From Lentimicrobiaceae bacterium (GTDB lineage Bacteria > Bacteroidota > Bacteroidia > Bacteroidales > WCHB1-69), in the NCBI GenBank assembly GCA_009776395.1, contig WRNX01000003.1:1-30005 (forward strand): a stretch of DNA of 30,005 nt. The letters are read 5' to 3'. The notes beneath the pieces are model-generated. The model was not told where the DNA came from, made no database searches, and was given only the letters and a program-made list of their open reading frames with translations. Position 1 is the first letter of the stretch. Each line of letters starts with the position of its first letter. Made by a program: the position numbers and the translations under genes. Below are positions 8,056 to 16,607 of this stretch, piece by piece.

Positions 8056-9090
8056 ATGAAAAAGTTTCTCCTAACAAGTTTAATTATTGCCCTAACATGT
8101 TGCTTCTCTTGTAAGTCAAATAAATATGATAGCCTCCCAGCACCGTTAGCCGAGTTGTGCCGAAAAATTGATAAAGCTCCTAATAATAGTGACCTGTATC
8201 AACAAAGAGCCGAATATTATTATTATAATAGTAAAATTGAAGAAGCATTAGCAGACATTTTGAAAGCTATTAAATTAGAAGATAAAAAATCATCTTATTA
8301 TGTTACTTTAGCAGATATTTACTTAGCAAAAAATGAAACAGATTTGGTAGAAGAAATGTTAAAAAAGGCAATCGCTATTGACAATTATAATGAAGCCTAT
8401 TTAAAATTGGCAGAGTTGTATTTGTACCAATATATGTATAATGAATGTGAAGAAACATTAGAAACGGCTATTCGTTTGCAAAATCACAATCCGAAAGCAT
8501 TATTAACAAAAGCAATTTTACTTAAAGAAAAAGAGGACATTACAGGCTGGCTTAGAATGATGCAACTTGTTATTGACCAAGACCCAACAGAAGTGATTGC
8601 TTATTCTGATTTGGCATTCTATTTTCAAGAAAAACTTGACCCATTAGCCATTAGTTATTATAATAATGCGTTGGCAATAACTCCGAATGACAAAATTTTG
8701 AACTATAATCTGGGAAAACTATATCAAGATTTGGGTAAAGTTGCTTTAGAAAACAATAATAATTCAGAAGCTGAATATTATTTAGATTTTGCAAAAGAAC
8801 AATACCAAAATCTTATTTCCATAGACCCAAACAGTTATCCTGCGTATAACAATTTAGGATATATTGCTTTGGTTTATGAGGATAATTACGAAGAGGCAGT
8901 ACGTTTCTTTAGCAAAGCCATTGAGATACAACCACAATACGATCAAGCCTGGGGCAACCGAGGAATTGCATATTATTATTTAGAAGATTGGCAAAATTCT
9001 CGTACAGATTTTCTAAAATGTATAGAAATAAATTCTGACAACGAAGATGCCATTGAAATGTTAAACAAATTAGATGCAATAAAAAAATAA
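8056..9090 (+). CDS. TPR-repeat lipoprotein
   Basis: A 344-residue protein starting MKKFLLTSLIIALTCCFSC, a lipoprotein signal peptide with candidate lipidation cysteines at 15, 16 and 19. The rest is tandem TPRs, such as KIEEALADILKAIKLE, AYNNLGYIALVYEDNYEEA and AWGNRGIAYYYLEDW. The last repeat is typical of TPRs ending in DxxxCIEINSDNEDA. It is probably anchored in the outer or inner membrane facing the periplasm, as a protein-interaction scaffold; the partner is unknown. The longer frame from a TTG at 8035 is rejected because it would overlap the -7 element. ruvB starts 4 bases after its stop, so the two are likely cotranscribed. Codon use looks more AT-rich than in ruvB. Confidence 0.85.
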   Translation: MKKFLLTSLIIALTCCFSCKSNKYDSLPAPLAELCRKIDKAPNNSDLYQQRAEYYYYNSKIEEALADILKAIKLEDKKSSYYVTLADIYLAKNETDLVEEMLKKAIAIDNYNEAYLKLAELYLYQYMYNECEETLETAIRLQNHNPKALLTKAILLKEKEDITGWLRMMQLVIDQDPTEVIAYSDLAFYFQEKLDPLAISYYNNALAITPNDKILNYNLGKLYQDLGKVALENNNNSEAEYYLDFAKEQYQNLISIDPNSYPAYNNLGYIALVYEDNYEEAVRFFSKAIEIQPQYDQAWGNRGIAYYYLEDWQNSRTDFLKCIEINSDNEDAIEMLNKLDAIKK

Positions 9091-9094
9091 CAAT

Positions 9095-10123
9095 ATGTTA
9101 AATTCCAATTTAGATGCATCCAGCGGGCGGTTGTCGGCAGCCGAAAAAGAGTTTGAACGCTCTGTGCGCCCTTCCGATTTTGCCAACTTCTTCGGACAGG
9201 AGCAGGTAATTGAAAATATCGTTGTTTTTGTAAAAGCCGCAAAAGCACGAAAAGAAGCATTAGACCATGTATTATTGCACGGTCCTCCCGGATTGGGAAA
9301 AACTACCCTCTCTCACATAATCGCCAACGAAATGGGGGTAAATATGAAAGTTACTTCCGGTCCCGTCATTGACAAACCGGGCGAACTGGCAGGATTACTC
9401 ACCAATTTGGAACCCCACGACGTACTCTTTATTGATGAAATTCATCGCCTCTCTCCGGTGGTAGAAGAATATTTGTATTCTGCTATGGAAGATTATAAAA
9501 TTGATATTATGATTGATACAGGTCCTAATGCCAGAAGTGTACAAATCTCCTTAAATCCTTTCACATTAGTAGGAGCAACCACCCGCTCCGGACTTCTTAC
9601 GGCACCCTTGCGCTCGCGGTTCGGTATCAATTTACGGCTTCATTACTACGATGCACAAACACTCGCCCGAATCTTAAAACGTTCCGCAACTATTTTGGGC
9701 GTTCAAATGACCGAAGATGCAGGTTTTGAGATTGCCCGCCGTAGTCGAGGAACCCCCAGAATTGCAAATTTGCTGCTGCGCCGTGTGCGCGATTTTGCCC
9801 AAATAAAAGGCGATGGCACCATCACTTATGATATTACGCAAGTCGCCCTCAGTGCACTGAACGTTGATGCGCACGGATTGGACGAGATGGATAACAAAAT
9901 TTTACAAACGATTATCGATAAGTTTAAGGGCGGTCCGGTAGGTTTAACCACTATTGCCACAGCCGTGGGCGAAGATGCAGGAACTATTGAAGAAGTGTAT
10001 GAACCGTTCCTTATTCAAGAAGGGTTTTTGATGAGAACACCACGCGGACGCGAAGCCACCGAAAACGCATACAAACATCTAGGAAAATTATTCCAATCAA
10101 ATATTCATTCATTATTTAACTAA
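9095..10123 (+). CDS. ruvB: Holliday junction branch-migration ATPase RuvB
   Basis: Motor of the RuvAB complex that drives branch migration at Holliday junctions. The 342-residue length is standard. It has the N-terminal RPSDFANFFGQEQV signature (25-38), Walker A GPPGLGKTT (63-71), Walker B FIDEIHRLS with DEIH at 114-117, sensor 1 GATTRSGLL and the RSRFG arginine region. The winged-helix C-terminus carries GGPVGLTTIA and the closing FLMRTPRGREAT. ATG at 9095 is 4 bases after the lipoprotein stop. ruvA and ruvC are not in the window. The barrel gene at 10136 follows after 12 bases. Confidence 0.97.
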   Translation: MLNSNLDASSGRLSAAEKEFERSVRPSDFANFFGQEQVIENIVVFVKAAKARKEALDHVLLHGPPGLGKTTLSHIIANEMGVNMKVTSGPVIDKPGELAGLLTNLEPHDVLFIDEIHRLSPVVEEYLYSAMEDYKIDIMIDTGPNARSVQISLNPFTLVGATTRSGLLTAPLRSRFGINLRLHYYDAQTLARILKRSATILGVQMTEDAGFEIARRSRGTPRIANLLLRRVRDFAQIKGDGTITYDITQVALSALNVDAHGLDEMDNKILQTIIDKFKGGPVGLTTIATAVGEDAGTIEEVYEPFLIQEGFLMRTPRGREATENAYKHLGKLFQSNIHSLFN

Positions 10124-10135
10124 ATTTTTATAGAT

Positions 10136-10966
10136 ATGAAAAAGTTACAAGTTACAAGTTACGAGTTAAAGGTTACAGGTTACAAGTTACAGGTTACGAG
10201 TTACAAGTTACGCTTTCTGCTTTCTGCTTTCTGCCTTCTGCTTTCTGCCTTCTGCTTTCTGCCTTCAACATTATTTGCTCAAAAATCTTCCTCTTCTCTT
10301 ATTAGCGAAAATAAATCGGTTTTCCTTGGTTTATCTTTTGGACCTACTATTGATTGGTTTGCACCCACTACCGATAAATTTACTTTTGACAGAGAAAAAG
10401 CAAAAGGCGGTTTTATTGCAGGTATTAATTTAGATATTACATTGAAAAAAGAAAGCTTTATTTATTTTTCTACAGGAGTTAGAGTGAGATATTTACAAGG
10501 CGAACTCTCTTTTTCTAACCGATACGATTTTAAACCTCCAATAGACACATCTTTCATTGTACCTACTGTGAGAACTTATCAAACAACCTATCTCACTGTT
10601 CCAACGGGTATTAATTTTAGAACAAAACCCTTGGCAGGATGCGTTTTTTTAGCAAAATTAGGATTGTATCATAATTTTAGAATAGGTGGAACACAATATG
10701 ACAGTTTTACGCTTCCCGGGGGTGATCCTAATTACTTCACTACAACTAAAAAAAGACCTAACAAGGATGCTTCTCTATTCGCCGAAGCAGGATATTTGGG
10801 TGTAGGATTTGAATACGCTTTTAAAGAAGGAACAAGAATTTTTGCTAACGTGGACTATAGTTGCCAGTTTAATTACTTTAGCGCTAAAACAAAAGATAAT
10901 GTTTCTAATGAACGTTTTAAATCCATTGTTCATTCATTACATATTGTTTTTGGGTTTTTATTTTAA
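10136..10966 (+). CDS. Small outer-membrane beta-barrel protein with repeat-derived signal peptide
   Basis: A 276-residue protein of the PorT-like/OMP beta-barrel type: GLSFGPTIDWF, then alternating strands such as FIYFSTGVRVRYLQGELSF, TYLTVPTGINFRT, GYLGVGFEYAF, and a terminal SIVHSLHIVFGFLF. It is expected in the outer membrane; no specific function is recognised. Its start is striking. Codons 3-25 are ten exact-register (A/G)(A/G)GTTAC heptamers, giving VTSYELK/VTGYKLQ/VTSYKLR. The hydrophobic core that follows (RFLLSAFCLLLSAFCFLPS) is written by C(T/C)TTCTG heptamers. Cleavage is likely after LFA, before QKSS. No internal ATG gives a shorter signal. It ends 6 bases before the end of convergent porT. 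Confidence 0.75.
   Translation: MKKLQVTSYELKVTGYKLQVTSYKLRFLLSAFCLLLSAFCFLPSTLFAQKSSSSLISENKSVFLGLSFGPTIDWFAPTTDKFTFDREKAKGGFIAGINLDITLKKESFIYFSTGVRVRYLQGELSFSNRYDFKPPIDTSFIVPTVRTYQTTYLTVPTGINFRTKPLAGCVFLAKLGLYHNFRIGGTQYDSFTLPGGDPNYFTTTKKRPNKDASLFAEAGYLGVGFEYAFKEGTRIFANVDYSCQFNYFSAKTKDNVSNERFKSIVHSLHIVFGFLF
10142..10211 (+). repeat. (A/G)(A/G)GTTAC heptamer array, 10 units
   Basis: Ten uninterrupted 7-bp units in perfect register: AAGTTAC three times, GAGTTAA, AGGTTAC twice, AAGTTAC, AGGTTAC, GAGTTAC and AAGTTAC. It is open in the plus direction (no stop in any phase), while the minus direction contains TAA. It encodes the extended n-region of the barrel protein's signal peptide. Confidence 0.95.
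10213..10266 (+). repeat. C(T/C)TTCTG heptamer array, 7 units plus partial
   Basis: Seven in-register 7-bp units (CTTTCTG or CCTTCTG) from 10213 to 10261 and a partial unit to 10266, one base after the preceding GTTAC-type array. It encodes the hydrophobic core of the barrel protein's signal peptide. The family lacks stop codons in both directions. Confidence 0.95.
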
Positions 10967-10972
10967 ATGCCG

Positions 10973-11791
10973 CTATTCAACAATAAACGAAATCGTAAAA
11001 GTTTTTGATTTAATACTCTGCAATCCTGTAATAATTGGACTTTTATTATAGTATGGAATATGATCTTTGTCCTTTATTCCACTTTCATTTTGTAACATAT
11101 TTATCACGCCATATGAAATTTTAAATTCGGCTGAAAATTTAAAGTAAGTAGTGTAGAAATCAAATCCAAATCCACCTTGCACTTGCACATCATAAGGTTT
11201 GAGGATGGGGAGAATTTCAACAAGAACTCCATCAGGGTCAAAAACAGGTATTTTATTGTTTTTTGCGCTCATCATATTAATTCCAACCTGACCTCCTGTA
11301 AGAGCAAAAATTCTAACGTTATGCATACGAGAAGATTTGAACTTAATAAGTAGAGGAAAATTGATGTAATGGCATTCTATTTTTCTTAATATTAAATCAT
11401 TAAAATCATTGTTTTTCGAATTTGGATCAAGTATCGTTTGAGCAAACTGATAATAGAGATCAATATCGTGAGCAATAGAAAAATTGGGAATAAATCTCAA
11501 ATCAAAAAATCTACCCATTCTCATATTGACTAAAATTCCAACGCTGAAAGCAGGCATAGGTTTTGAATAAATTTTTTTCACTTCAAAATCGGGAAGAGAT
11601 ATGTTTGGATGTTCATAGTCTGTTTTTGTTTTTAAATTAACATCCACAATATCAATTCCCAAAGAAAATCCATAATGAAAACGTCCCATATCATAATCCT
11701 CTAAATTGGGTACTCCAAATCGGAATACTTGTGCAAATAAATTACTATAAAACAATAAGGAAATCGCCAGAAAGCCAATGAGTCGTCTCAT
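10973..11791 (-). CDS. porT: Type IX secretion system outer-membrane protein PorT
   Basis: Outer-membrane barrel protein needed for assembly or function of the T9SS. It has 272 residues with signal peptide MRRLIGFLAISLLFYSNLFA. Family-like stretches are FHYGFSLGIDIVD, SVGILVNMRMGRFFDLRFIP, CHYINFPLLIKFKS, FGFDFYTTYFKFSAEFK and a final KSKTFTISFIVE. These follow the order I know from PorT, although the assignment rests on remembered family pattern without alignment. A generic PorT-like barrel is the alternative. ATG at 11791. porQ of the same system lies at 24454-25554. The upstream gap (11792-11895) has no clear TAnnTTTG element, so readthrough from radA is possible. Confidence 0.75.
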   Translation of the reverse strand: MRRLIGFLAISLLFYSNLFAQVFRFGVPNLEDYDMGRFHYGFSLGIDIVDVNLKTKTDYEHPNISLPDFEVKKIYSKPMPAFSVGILVNMRMGRFFDLRFIPNFSIAHDIDLYYQFAQTILDPNSKNNDFNDLILRKIECHYINFPLLIKFKSSRMHNVRIFALTGGQVGINMMSAKNNKIPVFDPDGVLVEILPILKPYDVQVQGGFGFDFYTTYFKFSAEFKISYGVINMLQNESGIKDKDHIPYYNKSPIITGLQSIKSKTFTISFIVE

Positions 11792-11895
11792 TACAATTTT
11801 TTTTTTGGAATAATGTAACGTTGAATATTTCGTAATATTTTAGATGAGAAACAGAAAAAATTTTGTTAACAGATTTTATATAAGGTAATAAATTC

Positions 11896-13263
11896 TCAAA
11901 ATAATAATTTTAACATTTCATCAATCTTTCCAATTGGCATTATTTTTATTTGATATTTAGAGACGTCAATTCCTTTCACATTATATTTAGACAGGAAAAA
12001 TTGTTTAAATCCTAATTTTTCAGCTTCGCTTATTCTTTGTTCAATACGGGGCACTGGTCGTACTTCCCCACTAAGTCCCATTTCGCCGGCAAAACATATT
12101 TTCGAATCAATGGAAATATCTGCGGTAGATGAAAGGATGGCTGCCATGATTGCCAAATTGATAGCTGGGTCGTCAATATTAAAACCGCCTACAATATTCA
12201 AAAACACATCCTTAGCACCTAATCTAAACCGGCATCGTTTTTCTAAAACAGCCAGCAACATGTTTAGGCGGCGCAAGTCGAAGCCGGTAGCGGACCGCTG
12301 AGGTGTGCCATACACCGCTGTGCTTACTAATGCCTGTGTCTCAATCATCAATGGACGATTTCCTTCTAATACTGCTGCAACAGCAGCACCGCTAAAAAGT
12401 TCATCACGATTGGTAAGCAAAATTTCTGAGGGATTTGTTACTTCGCGCAAGCCGGCTGCATTCATCTCAAAAATACCCAGTTCTGAAGTGGATCCGAATC
12501 TGTTTTTTACACATCGCACAATACGGTACCCGTAATGTTGGTCTCCTTCAAACTGTAAAACGGTATCCACGATGTGTTCCAATATTTTAGGACCGGCAAT
12601 AACACCATCTTTTGTGATATGCCCTATTAAGAACACAGGCATGGCAGTGTTTTTTGCCAAATGTTGAAATTCGGCGGCACACTCCTTAATTTGAGAAATA
12701 GAGCCCGCAGCTGAATCTATAAGAGAACTTTGCATGGTTTGAATAGAATCCACAATGACAATATCTGGATCTAATTCTTCAATATGTTTTACAATTTCTT
12801 GTGTTTGCGTTTCGGTGAGAATATAGAGGTTTTTATTAGGATGTTTCGAGATTCTTTCTGCGCGCATTTTTAGTTGGCTTTCGCTTTCTTCTCCAGAGAT
12901 ATAGAGCACTTTCTGTTTTTGTAAATCCAACCCTATTTGCAGCAAAAGAGTTGATTTTCCAATGCCGGGTTCTCCGCCAAGCAGTGTGAGCGATCCTCGT
13001 ACAATTCCTCCACCCAATACCGTGTCAAGCTCTTGATAGTTTGTGGTAATGCGTGGCATCTCCTCTAATGCAATCTCGCTAATTGCTTTTGGTTTAGATT
13101 TTATCAATGTCGTCAATGCTTTCCCTTTTATTAGTTTTTCTTCGCGATGGATGACTTCTTGTTCAAAAGTGTTCCACTCGCTGCACGCGGGGCATTTCCC
13201 AATCCAGTTAGCAGATTGATACCCACAATTTTTGCAATAATAAATGCTCGTTGATTTTGCCAT
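11896..13263 (-). CDS. radA: DNA repair protein RadA/Sms
   Basis: RecA-related ATPase that promotes branch migration at recombination intermediates and DNA repair. All domains are present in 455 residues. There is an N-terminal zinc finger with C10/C13/C24/C27, a RecA-like core with Walker A GGEPGIGKST near residue 97-106, and Walker B-like PDIVIVDSIQT. The RadA signature KNRFGS lies near 255. The Lon-protease-like C-terminal domain contains VFLNIVGGFNIDDPA. ATG at 13263. It lies 98 bases downstream of the GMP synthase gene on the same strand, so either readthrough or a separate promoter is possible. It has no visible irregularity. Confidence 0.96.
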   Translation of the reverse strand: MAKSTSIYYCKNCGYQSANWIGKCPACSEWNTFEQEVIHREEKLIKGKALTTLIKSKPKAISEIALEEMPRITTNYQELDTVLGGGIVRGSLTLLGGEPGIGKSTLLLQIGLDLQKQKVLYISGEESESQLKMRAERISKHPNKNLYILTETQTQEIVKHIEELDPDIVIVDSIQTMQSSLIDSAAGSISQIKECAAEFQHLAKNTAMPVFLIGHITKDGVIAGPKILEHIVDTVLQFEGDQHYGYRIVRCVKNRFGSTSELGIFEMNAAGLREVTNPSEILLTNRDELFSGAAVAAVLEGNRPLMIETQALVSTAVYGTPQRSATGFDLRRLNMLLAVLEKRCRFRLGAKDVFLNIVGGFNIDDPAINLAIMAAILSSTADISIDSKICFAGEMGLSGEVRPVPRIEQRISEAEKLGFKQFFLSKYNVKGIDVSKYQIKIMPIGKIDEMLKLLF

Positions 13264-13361
13264 TTATTTTTTTTTTGTAAAAATATTATTTTGTTTCCAT
13301 ATGCAGGTAAAAATAAAATATTATAGAATAAAAAAACTCAGAGAATTAGAACTCCTTTTTG

Positions 13362-14318
13362 TTATTCCCATTCAATAGTTGCGGGAGGTTTGGCACTGAT
13401 GTCATAAACTACGCGATTAATACCCTTTACGTTATGAATGATTTCGTTGGAAATTATTGTTAAAAAATCGTAAGGGAGTTTTGCCCACTCTGCCGTCATA
13501 GCATTTGTGGATAACACGGCACGTAACGCAACTGCATTTTCGTAGGTCCTTTCTTCGCCGGTAACACCCACCGATTGCACGGGCAGTAGAATAGCACCAG
13601 CTTGCCACACCTTATGGTATAATCCGTATTCTCTTAATCCTCTAATAAAAATATCGTCTGCATCTTGCAAAATCTGCACTTTTTCAGGAGTAATTTCTCC
13701 CAAAATACGCACGCCTAATCCCGGTCCTGGAAATGGATGTCTTTGTATCAATAATTCCGGAATATTCAATGCTAATCCTACTTTTCGTACTTCATCCTTA
13801 TACAACTTTTTGAGCGGCTCTACTAATTTCAGATTCAACTTTTCAGGAAGTCCGCCAACATTATGATGCGATTTAATGGTTTTTCCTGTTGATGATAACG
13901 ATTCAACGATGTCAGGATAAATTGTACCTTGTGCTAACCATTTAATATTTTGCAATTTACGCGCTTCCTCTTCAAATACATCAATAAAACCTTGCCCTAT
14001 AATTTTACGCTTTTGTTCAGGGTCGATTACTCCTTTTAGTGCTGTGTAAAATCTTTCTGCCGCTCTAACACCATTCACATTTAAGTATAACGATTTATAG
14101 TTTTCCAAAACGGTTTCAAACTCGTTTTTACGCAATAAGCCATGATCTACAAAAATACAATAGAGATTTTTTCCAATGGCTTTGTTTAGTAAAACGGCGG
14201 TAACAGTAGAGTCAACGCCACCCGATAATCCAAGTATTATCCGATCGTTTCCCAATTGTTCCTTTAATTCTTTTACGGTGGTTTTAATAAAGTCTAAAAT
14301 GTTTTTTTCTTCTTTCAT
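13362..14318 (-). CDS. GMP synthase ATP-pyrophosphatase subunit (no glutaminase domain)
   Basis: Adenylates XMP and replaces AMP with ammonia to make GMP. The 318 residues contain only the ATP-pyrophosphatase and dimerisation domains. The P-loop LSGGVDST lies at residues 31-38, IIGQGFIDVFE is present, then the HPFPGPGLGVRI motif, and the C-terminus is PPATIEWE, the canonical GuaA ending. The class I glutaminase domain of about 190 residues that precedes this in one-chain GuaA is absent. Upstream is a 143-base gap and tsaD on the other strand, so no truncated glutaminase precedes it. This is the arrangement of two-subunit GMP synthases, best known in archaea. The glutaminase partner must lie elsewhere, or free ammonia is used. 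ATG at 14318. Confidence 0.92.
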   Translation of the reverse strand: MKEEKNILDFIKTTVKELKEQLGNDRIILGLSGGVDSTVTAVLLNKAIGKNLYCIFVDHGLLRKNEFETVLENYKSLYLNVNGVRAAERFYTALKGVIDPEQKRKIIGQGFIDVFEEEARKLQNIKWLAQGTIYPDIVESLSSTGKTIKSHHNVGGLPEKLNLKLVEPLKKLYKDEVRKVGLALNIPELLIQRHPFPGPGLGVRILGEITPEKVQILQDADDIFIRGLREYGLYHKVWQAGAILLPVQSVGVTGEERTYENAVALRAVLSTNAMTAEWAKLPYDFLTIISNEIIHNVKGINRVVYDISAKPPATIEWE

Positions 14319-14461
14319 ACGGTTAAATAATATTCATAATAAATTTATTTTTGAGAGGCAAATAAACATAAAATTCTCATAATCGTATTGTATGTAAAAC
14401 TCAAAAAAAAAGTGTATTATTGAAGTTTGAATTAAAATCAGTATTTTTATTTTATAATAAA

Positions 14462-15493
14462 ATGATAAACAGAAATATAACTCCTTATATTTTGGGCATC
14501 GAATCTTCTTGTGATGATACTTCGGCGGCGGTAGTTTGTGGTACAAAAATTTTATCAAACGTAATTGCCGGGCAAAAAATACACGCGGAGTACGGAGGGG
14601 TAGTTCCGGAATTGGCGTCACGGGCGCATCAACAAAATATTATTCCTGTGGTGGATACGGCGCTGAAAAGAGCAGGAATTACCAAAAATCAAATTGCTGC
14701 CATTGCTTACACTAATGGACCCGGTTTGCTCGGCTCATTATTAGTAGGAAGTTCATTTGCCAAAGGGATGGCATTAGGTTTAAATATTCCGTTAATTGTT
14801 GTGGATCACCTGCAAGCGCACGTATTGGCAAATTTTTTAGATACAGAAGAAAATAAACCCAAGCCCGAATTTCCCTTTTTGTGTTTGACAGTTTCCGGAG
14901 GACACACCCAACTGTTAATGGTGCACGATTATTTTAATATGGAAATTTTGGGAAGAACCATTGATGACGCTGCCGGAGAAGCATTCGATAAGGCTGCCAA
15001 AATATTAGGACTAACCTATCCGGGTGGACCCATTATTGACAAACTTGCCCAACAAGGCAACCCCAAAAGATTTACATTTTCCATAGCAAAACTGCCCAAT
15101 TTGAACTTCAGTTTTAGTGGACTAAAAACATCATTTCTTTATTTTATAAGAGATCGTTTAATAGAGAATCCCAATTTTATTGAAGAAAATTTGCACGATT
15201 TAGCGGCATCTATACAATTTCACATTATAAAATCGCTGACCGATAAAATGGATAAAGCGTTGAAAACATACAGATGCACTAATTTTGTATTGTCGGGAGG
15301 TGTTGCCGCAAATTCTGAACTTAGAAAAAAAATGTTGGAATTAGCAGACAAGTATCAACTTCGGGTAACCATTCCGCCCTTAGCATTAACTACGGATAAC
15401 GCCGCGATGATTGCTTGCTACGGCTATTTTAAGTATTTGAGAAAAGAGTTCTCTGATCTGAGTGTGATGCCTTACTCTTCTATTGATGAATAA
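14462..15493 (+). CDS. tsaD: tRNA threonylcarbamoyladenosine transferase TsaD
   Basis: Transfers the threonylcarbamoyl group to A37 of ANN-decoding tRNAs, with TsaB/TsaE. The 343-residue product starts MINRNITPYILGIESSCDDTSAAV. The metal-binding HxxxH motif is DHLQAH near residues 115-120. LTVSGGHTQL, GRTIDDAAGEAFDKAAK, YPGGPIIDKLA and FVLSGGVAANSELR are all canonical, and the C-terminal TTDNAAMIA is present. The frame extends up to a TTG at 14420, but the added residues are not family sequence and the ATG at 14462 precedes the conserved ILGIESSCD. It is single on the plus strand between divergent guaA-type and convergent DUF3078 genes. Confidence 0.96.
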   Translation: MINRNITPYILGIESSCDDTSAAVVCGTKILSNVIAGQKIHAEYGGVVPELASRAHQQNIIPVVDTALKRAGITKNQIAAIAYTNGPGLLGSLLVGSSFAKGMALGLNIPLIVVDHLQAHVLANFLDTEENKPKPEFPFLCLTVSGGHTQLLMVHDYFNMEILGRTIDDAAGEAFDKAAKILGLTYPGGPIIDKLAQQGNPKRFTFSIAKLPNLNFSFSGLKTSFLYFIRDRLIENPNFIEENLHDLAASIQFHIIKSLTDKMDKALKTYRCTNFVLSGGVAANSELRKKMLELADKYQLRVTIPPLALTTDNAAMIACYGYFKYLRKEFSDLSVMPYSSIDE

Positions 15494-15514
15494 AAAGATT
15501 TAGCCGTTTTTTCT

Positions 15515-16528
15515 TTAAAAACTATACGCCACCCCTAACCCGAAAATTTCTTGAAATTGTACCCGCCGTTTAGGTTTTCCTGGCTCATCAAATAAAACTT
15601 TTGGATAATATTTTAAATTAGTAGTTAATGAAACATTCAATACTTTTAAGAATTGATAGGTAATGATCACATCCCAATCCACATTAAAATTTCCAAATTT
15701 TTGATCTTTATCAGTATAAGGCGAATAGAGTTGAAAGTTGGATATTATTTTTAAATTTTTCACACCATCGTACATAATTCCGGCGCGAAAAGTCATACCT
15801 AAGGAAGCATAAGCCGTTTTATCTACCGGCACCCCAAAAGAAGTACGCAAAAGCGAATCGGTGCAACTGGTTACCAAACCTGCCAAAGGAGAGTAGTACA
15901 GGGATAATAATTCTTTCCATTTCCAGTTTATACCTACAGAAAGTTCTGTATAAGAAGGCGAAAGCCAATTCGACATGATTGTTCTTGAACCATCTTCATG
16001 ATAAGTGTAACCAGGCATATATTGCGATTTAAAAGCACCGGTTACGGCAACAAACCACATACTGTTTGTATTCGTACTCGGACTTATTTCATACCCAAAA
16101 GTAGTAGTAAATTTAATTTTATCATTCCCTTTTCTCCATTGATATGAGTTAAAATCTGAGGAATAGATACAGCCAAGATCGGTGTCAAGATTAGTATCCC
16201 AAGCATTTTTATTCTTTTTGTAATTTAAAGTTAAATTGGAATAGGCAATTCCTGTAAAGTTGCTATTCCCTCCTTCAGCCCAATTAACAAGTTGAGTTTG
16301 AGAGATTTTTAGTCCTACAATTCCGGAAAATTTCCAATAATCTTTCCATTTGGGTGTTTGCAATTCATCAGAATCTGCTGCCGAAAGAGGTTCAATCGTT
16401 TCCGAAGTTGCTACAGGTAAATCGGATTGAGTAATGGGAACTACTTCTTCATTTTTATTTCTCTTTTTTTGCGCGAAACAAAAAGTAGTAATACTCAAAA
16501 TACATAGTAAAATAAGAGTTTTTTTCAT
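15515..16528 (-). CDS. DUF3078 domain-containing outer-membrane protein
   Basis: 337 residues with signal peptide KKTLILLCILSITTFCFA (cleaved before QKKRN). A short acidic/proline linker follows, then the DUF3078 pattern: WKFSGIVGLKISQTQLVNW, AEGGNSNFTG, and WDTNLDTDLGCIYSS with alternating hydrophobic strands to the end (FGLGVAYSF). The terminal aromatic residue and strand pattern indicate an outer-membrane beta-barrel. The biological role of this Bacteroidota family is not established. ATG at 16528. It is 79 bases downstream of the arginase-fold gene and may be cotranscribed with topA and that gene. Its end is 21 bases from the tsaD end. Confidence 0.85.
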   Translation of the reverse strand: MKKTLILLCILSITTFCFAQKKRNKNEEVVPITQSDLPVATSETIEPLSAADSDELQTPKWKDYWKFSGIVGLKISQTQLVNWAEGGNSNFTGIAYSNLTLNYKKNKNAWDTNLDTDLGCIYSSDFNSYQWRKGNDKIKFTTTFGYEISPSTNTNSMWFVAVTGAFKSQYMPGYTYHEDGSRTIMSNWLSPSYTELSVGINWKWKELLSLYYSPLAGLVTSCTDSLLRTSFGVPVDKTAYASLGMTFRAGIMYDGVKNLKIISNFQLYSPYTDKDQKFGNFNVDWDVIITYQFLKVLNVSLTTNLKYYPKVLFDEPGKPKRRVQFQEIFGLGVAYSF

Positions 16529-16607
16529 CTGGGTATAATTTTTATATATAAGTTAAAATGCAATTTCTTGTGCCGTAATTCATTTAACAGAAAGTATTAA
16601 TTCACCA

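Noticed and set aside
10142..10266. Tandem array as a possible CRISPR
   Set aside because: Units are 7 bp and adjoin without spacers, there are no cas genes, and the array lies inside an open reading frame.
13325..13360. Possible hairpin after the GMP synthase gene
   Set aside because: The arms (GGAGTTC / CTCTGAG) do not pair well enough to call a terminator.
14420..14461. Upstream TTG extension of tsaD
   Set aside because: The added residues do not look like family sequence and an ATG precedes the conserved start.
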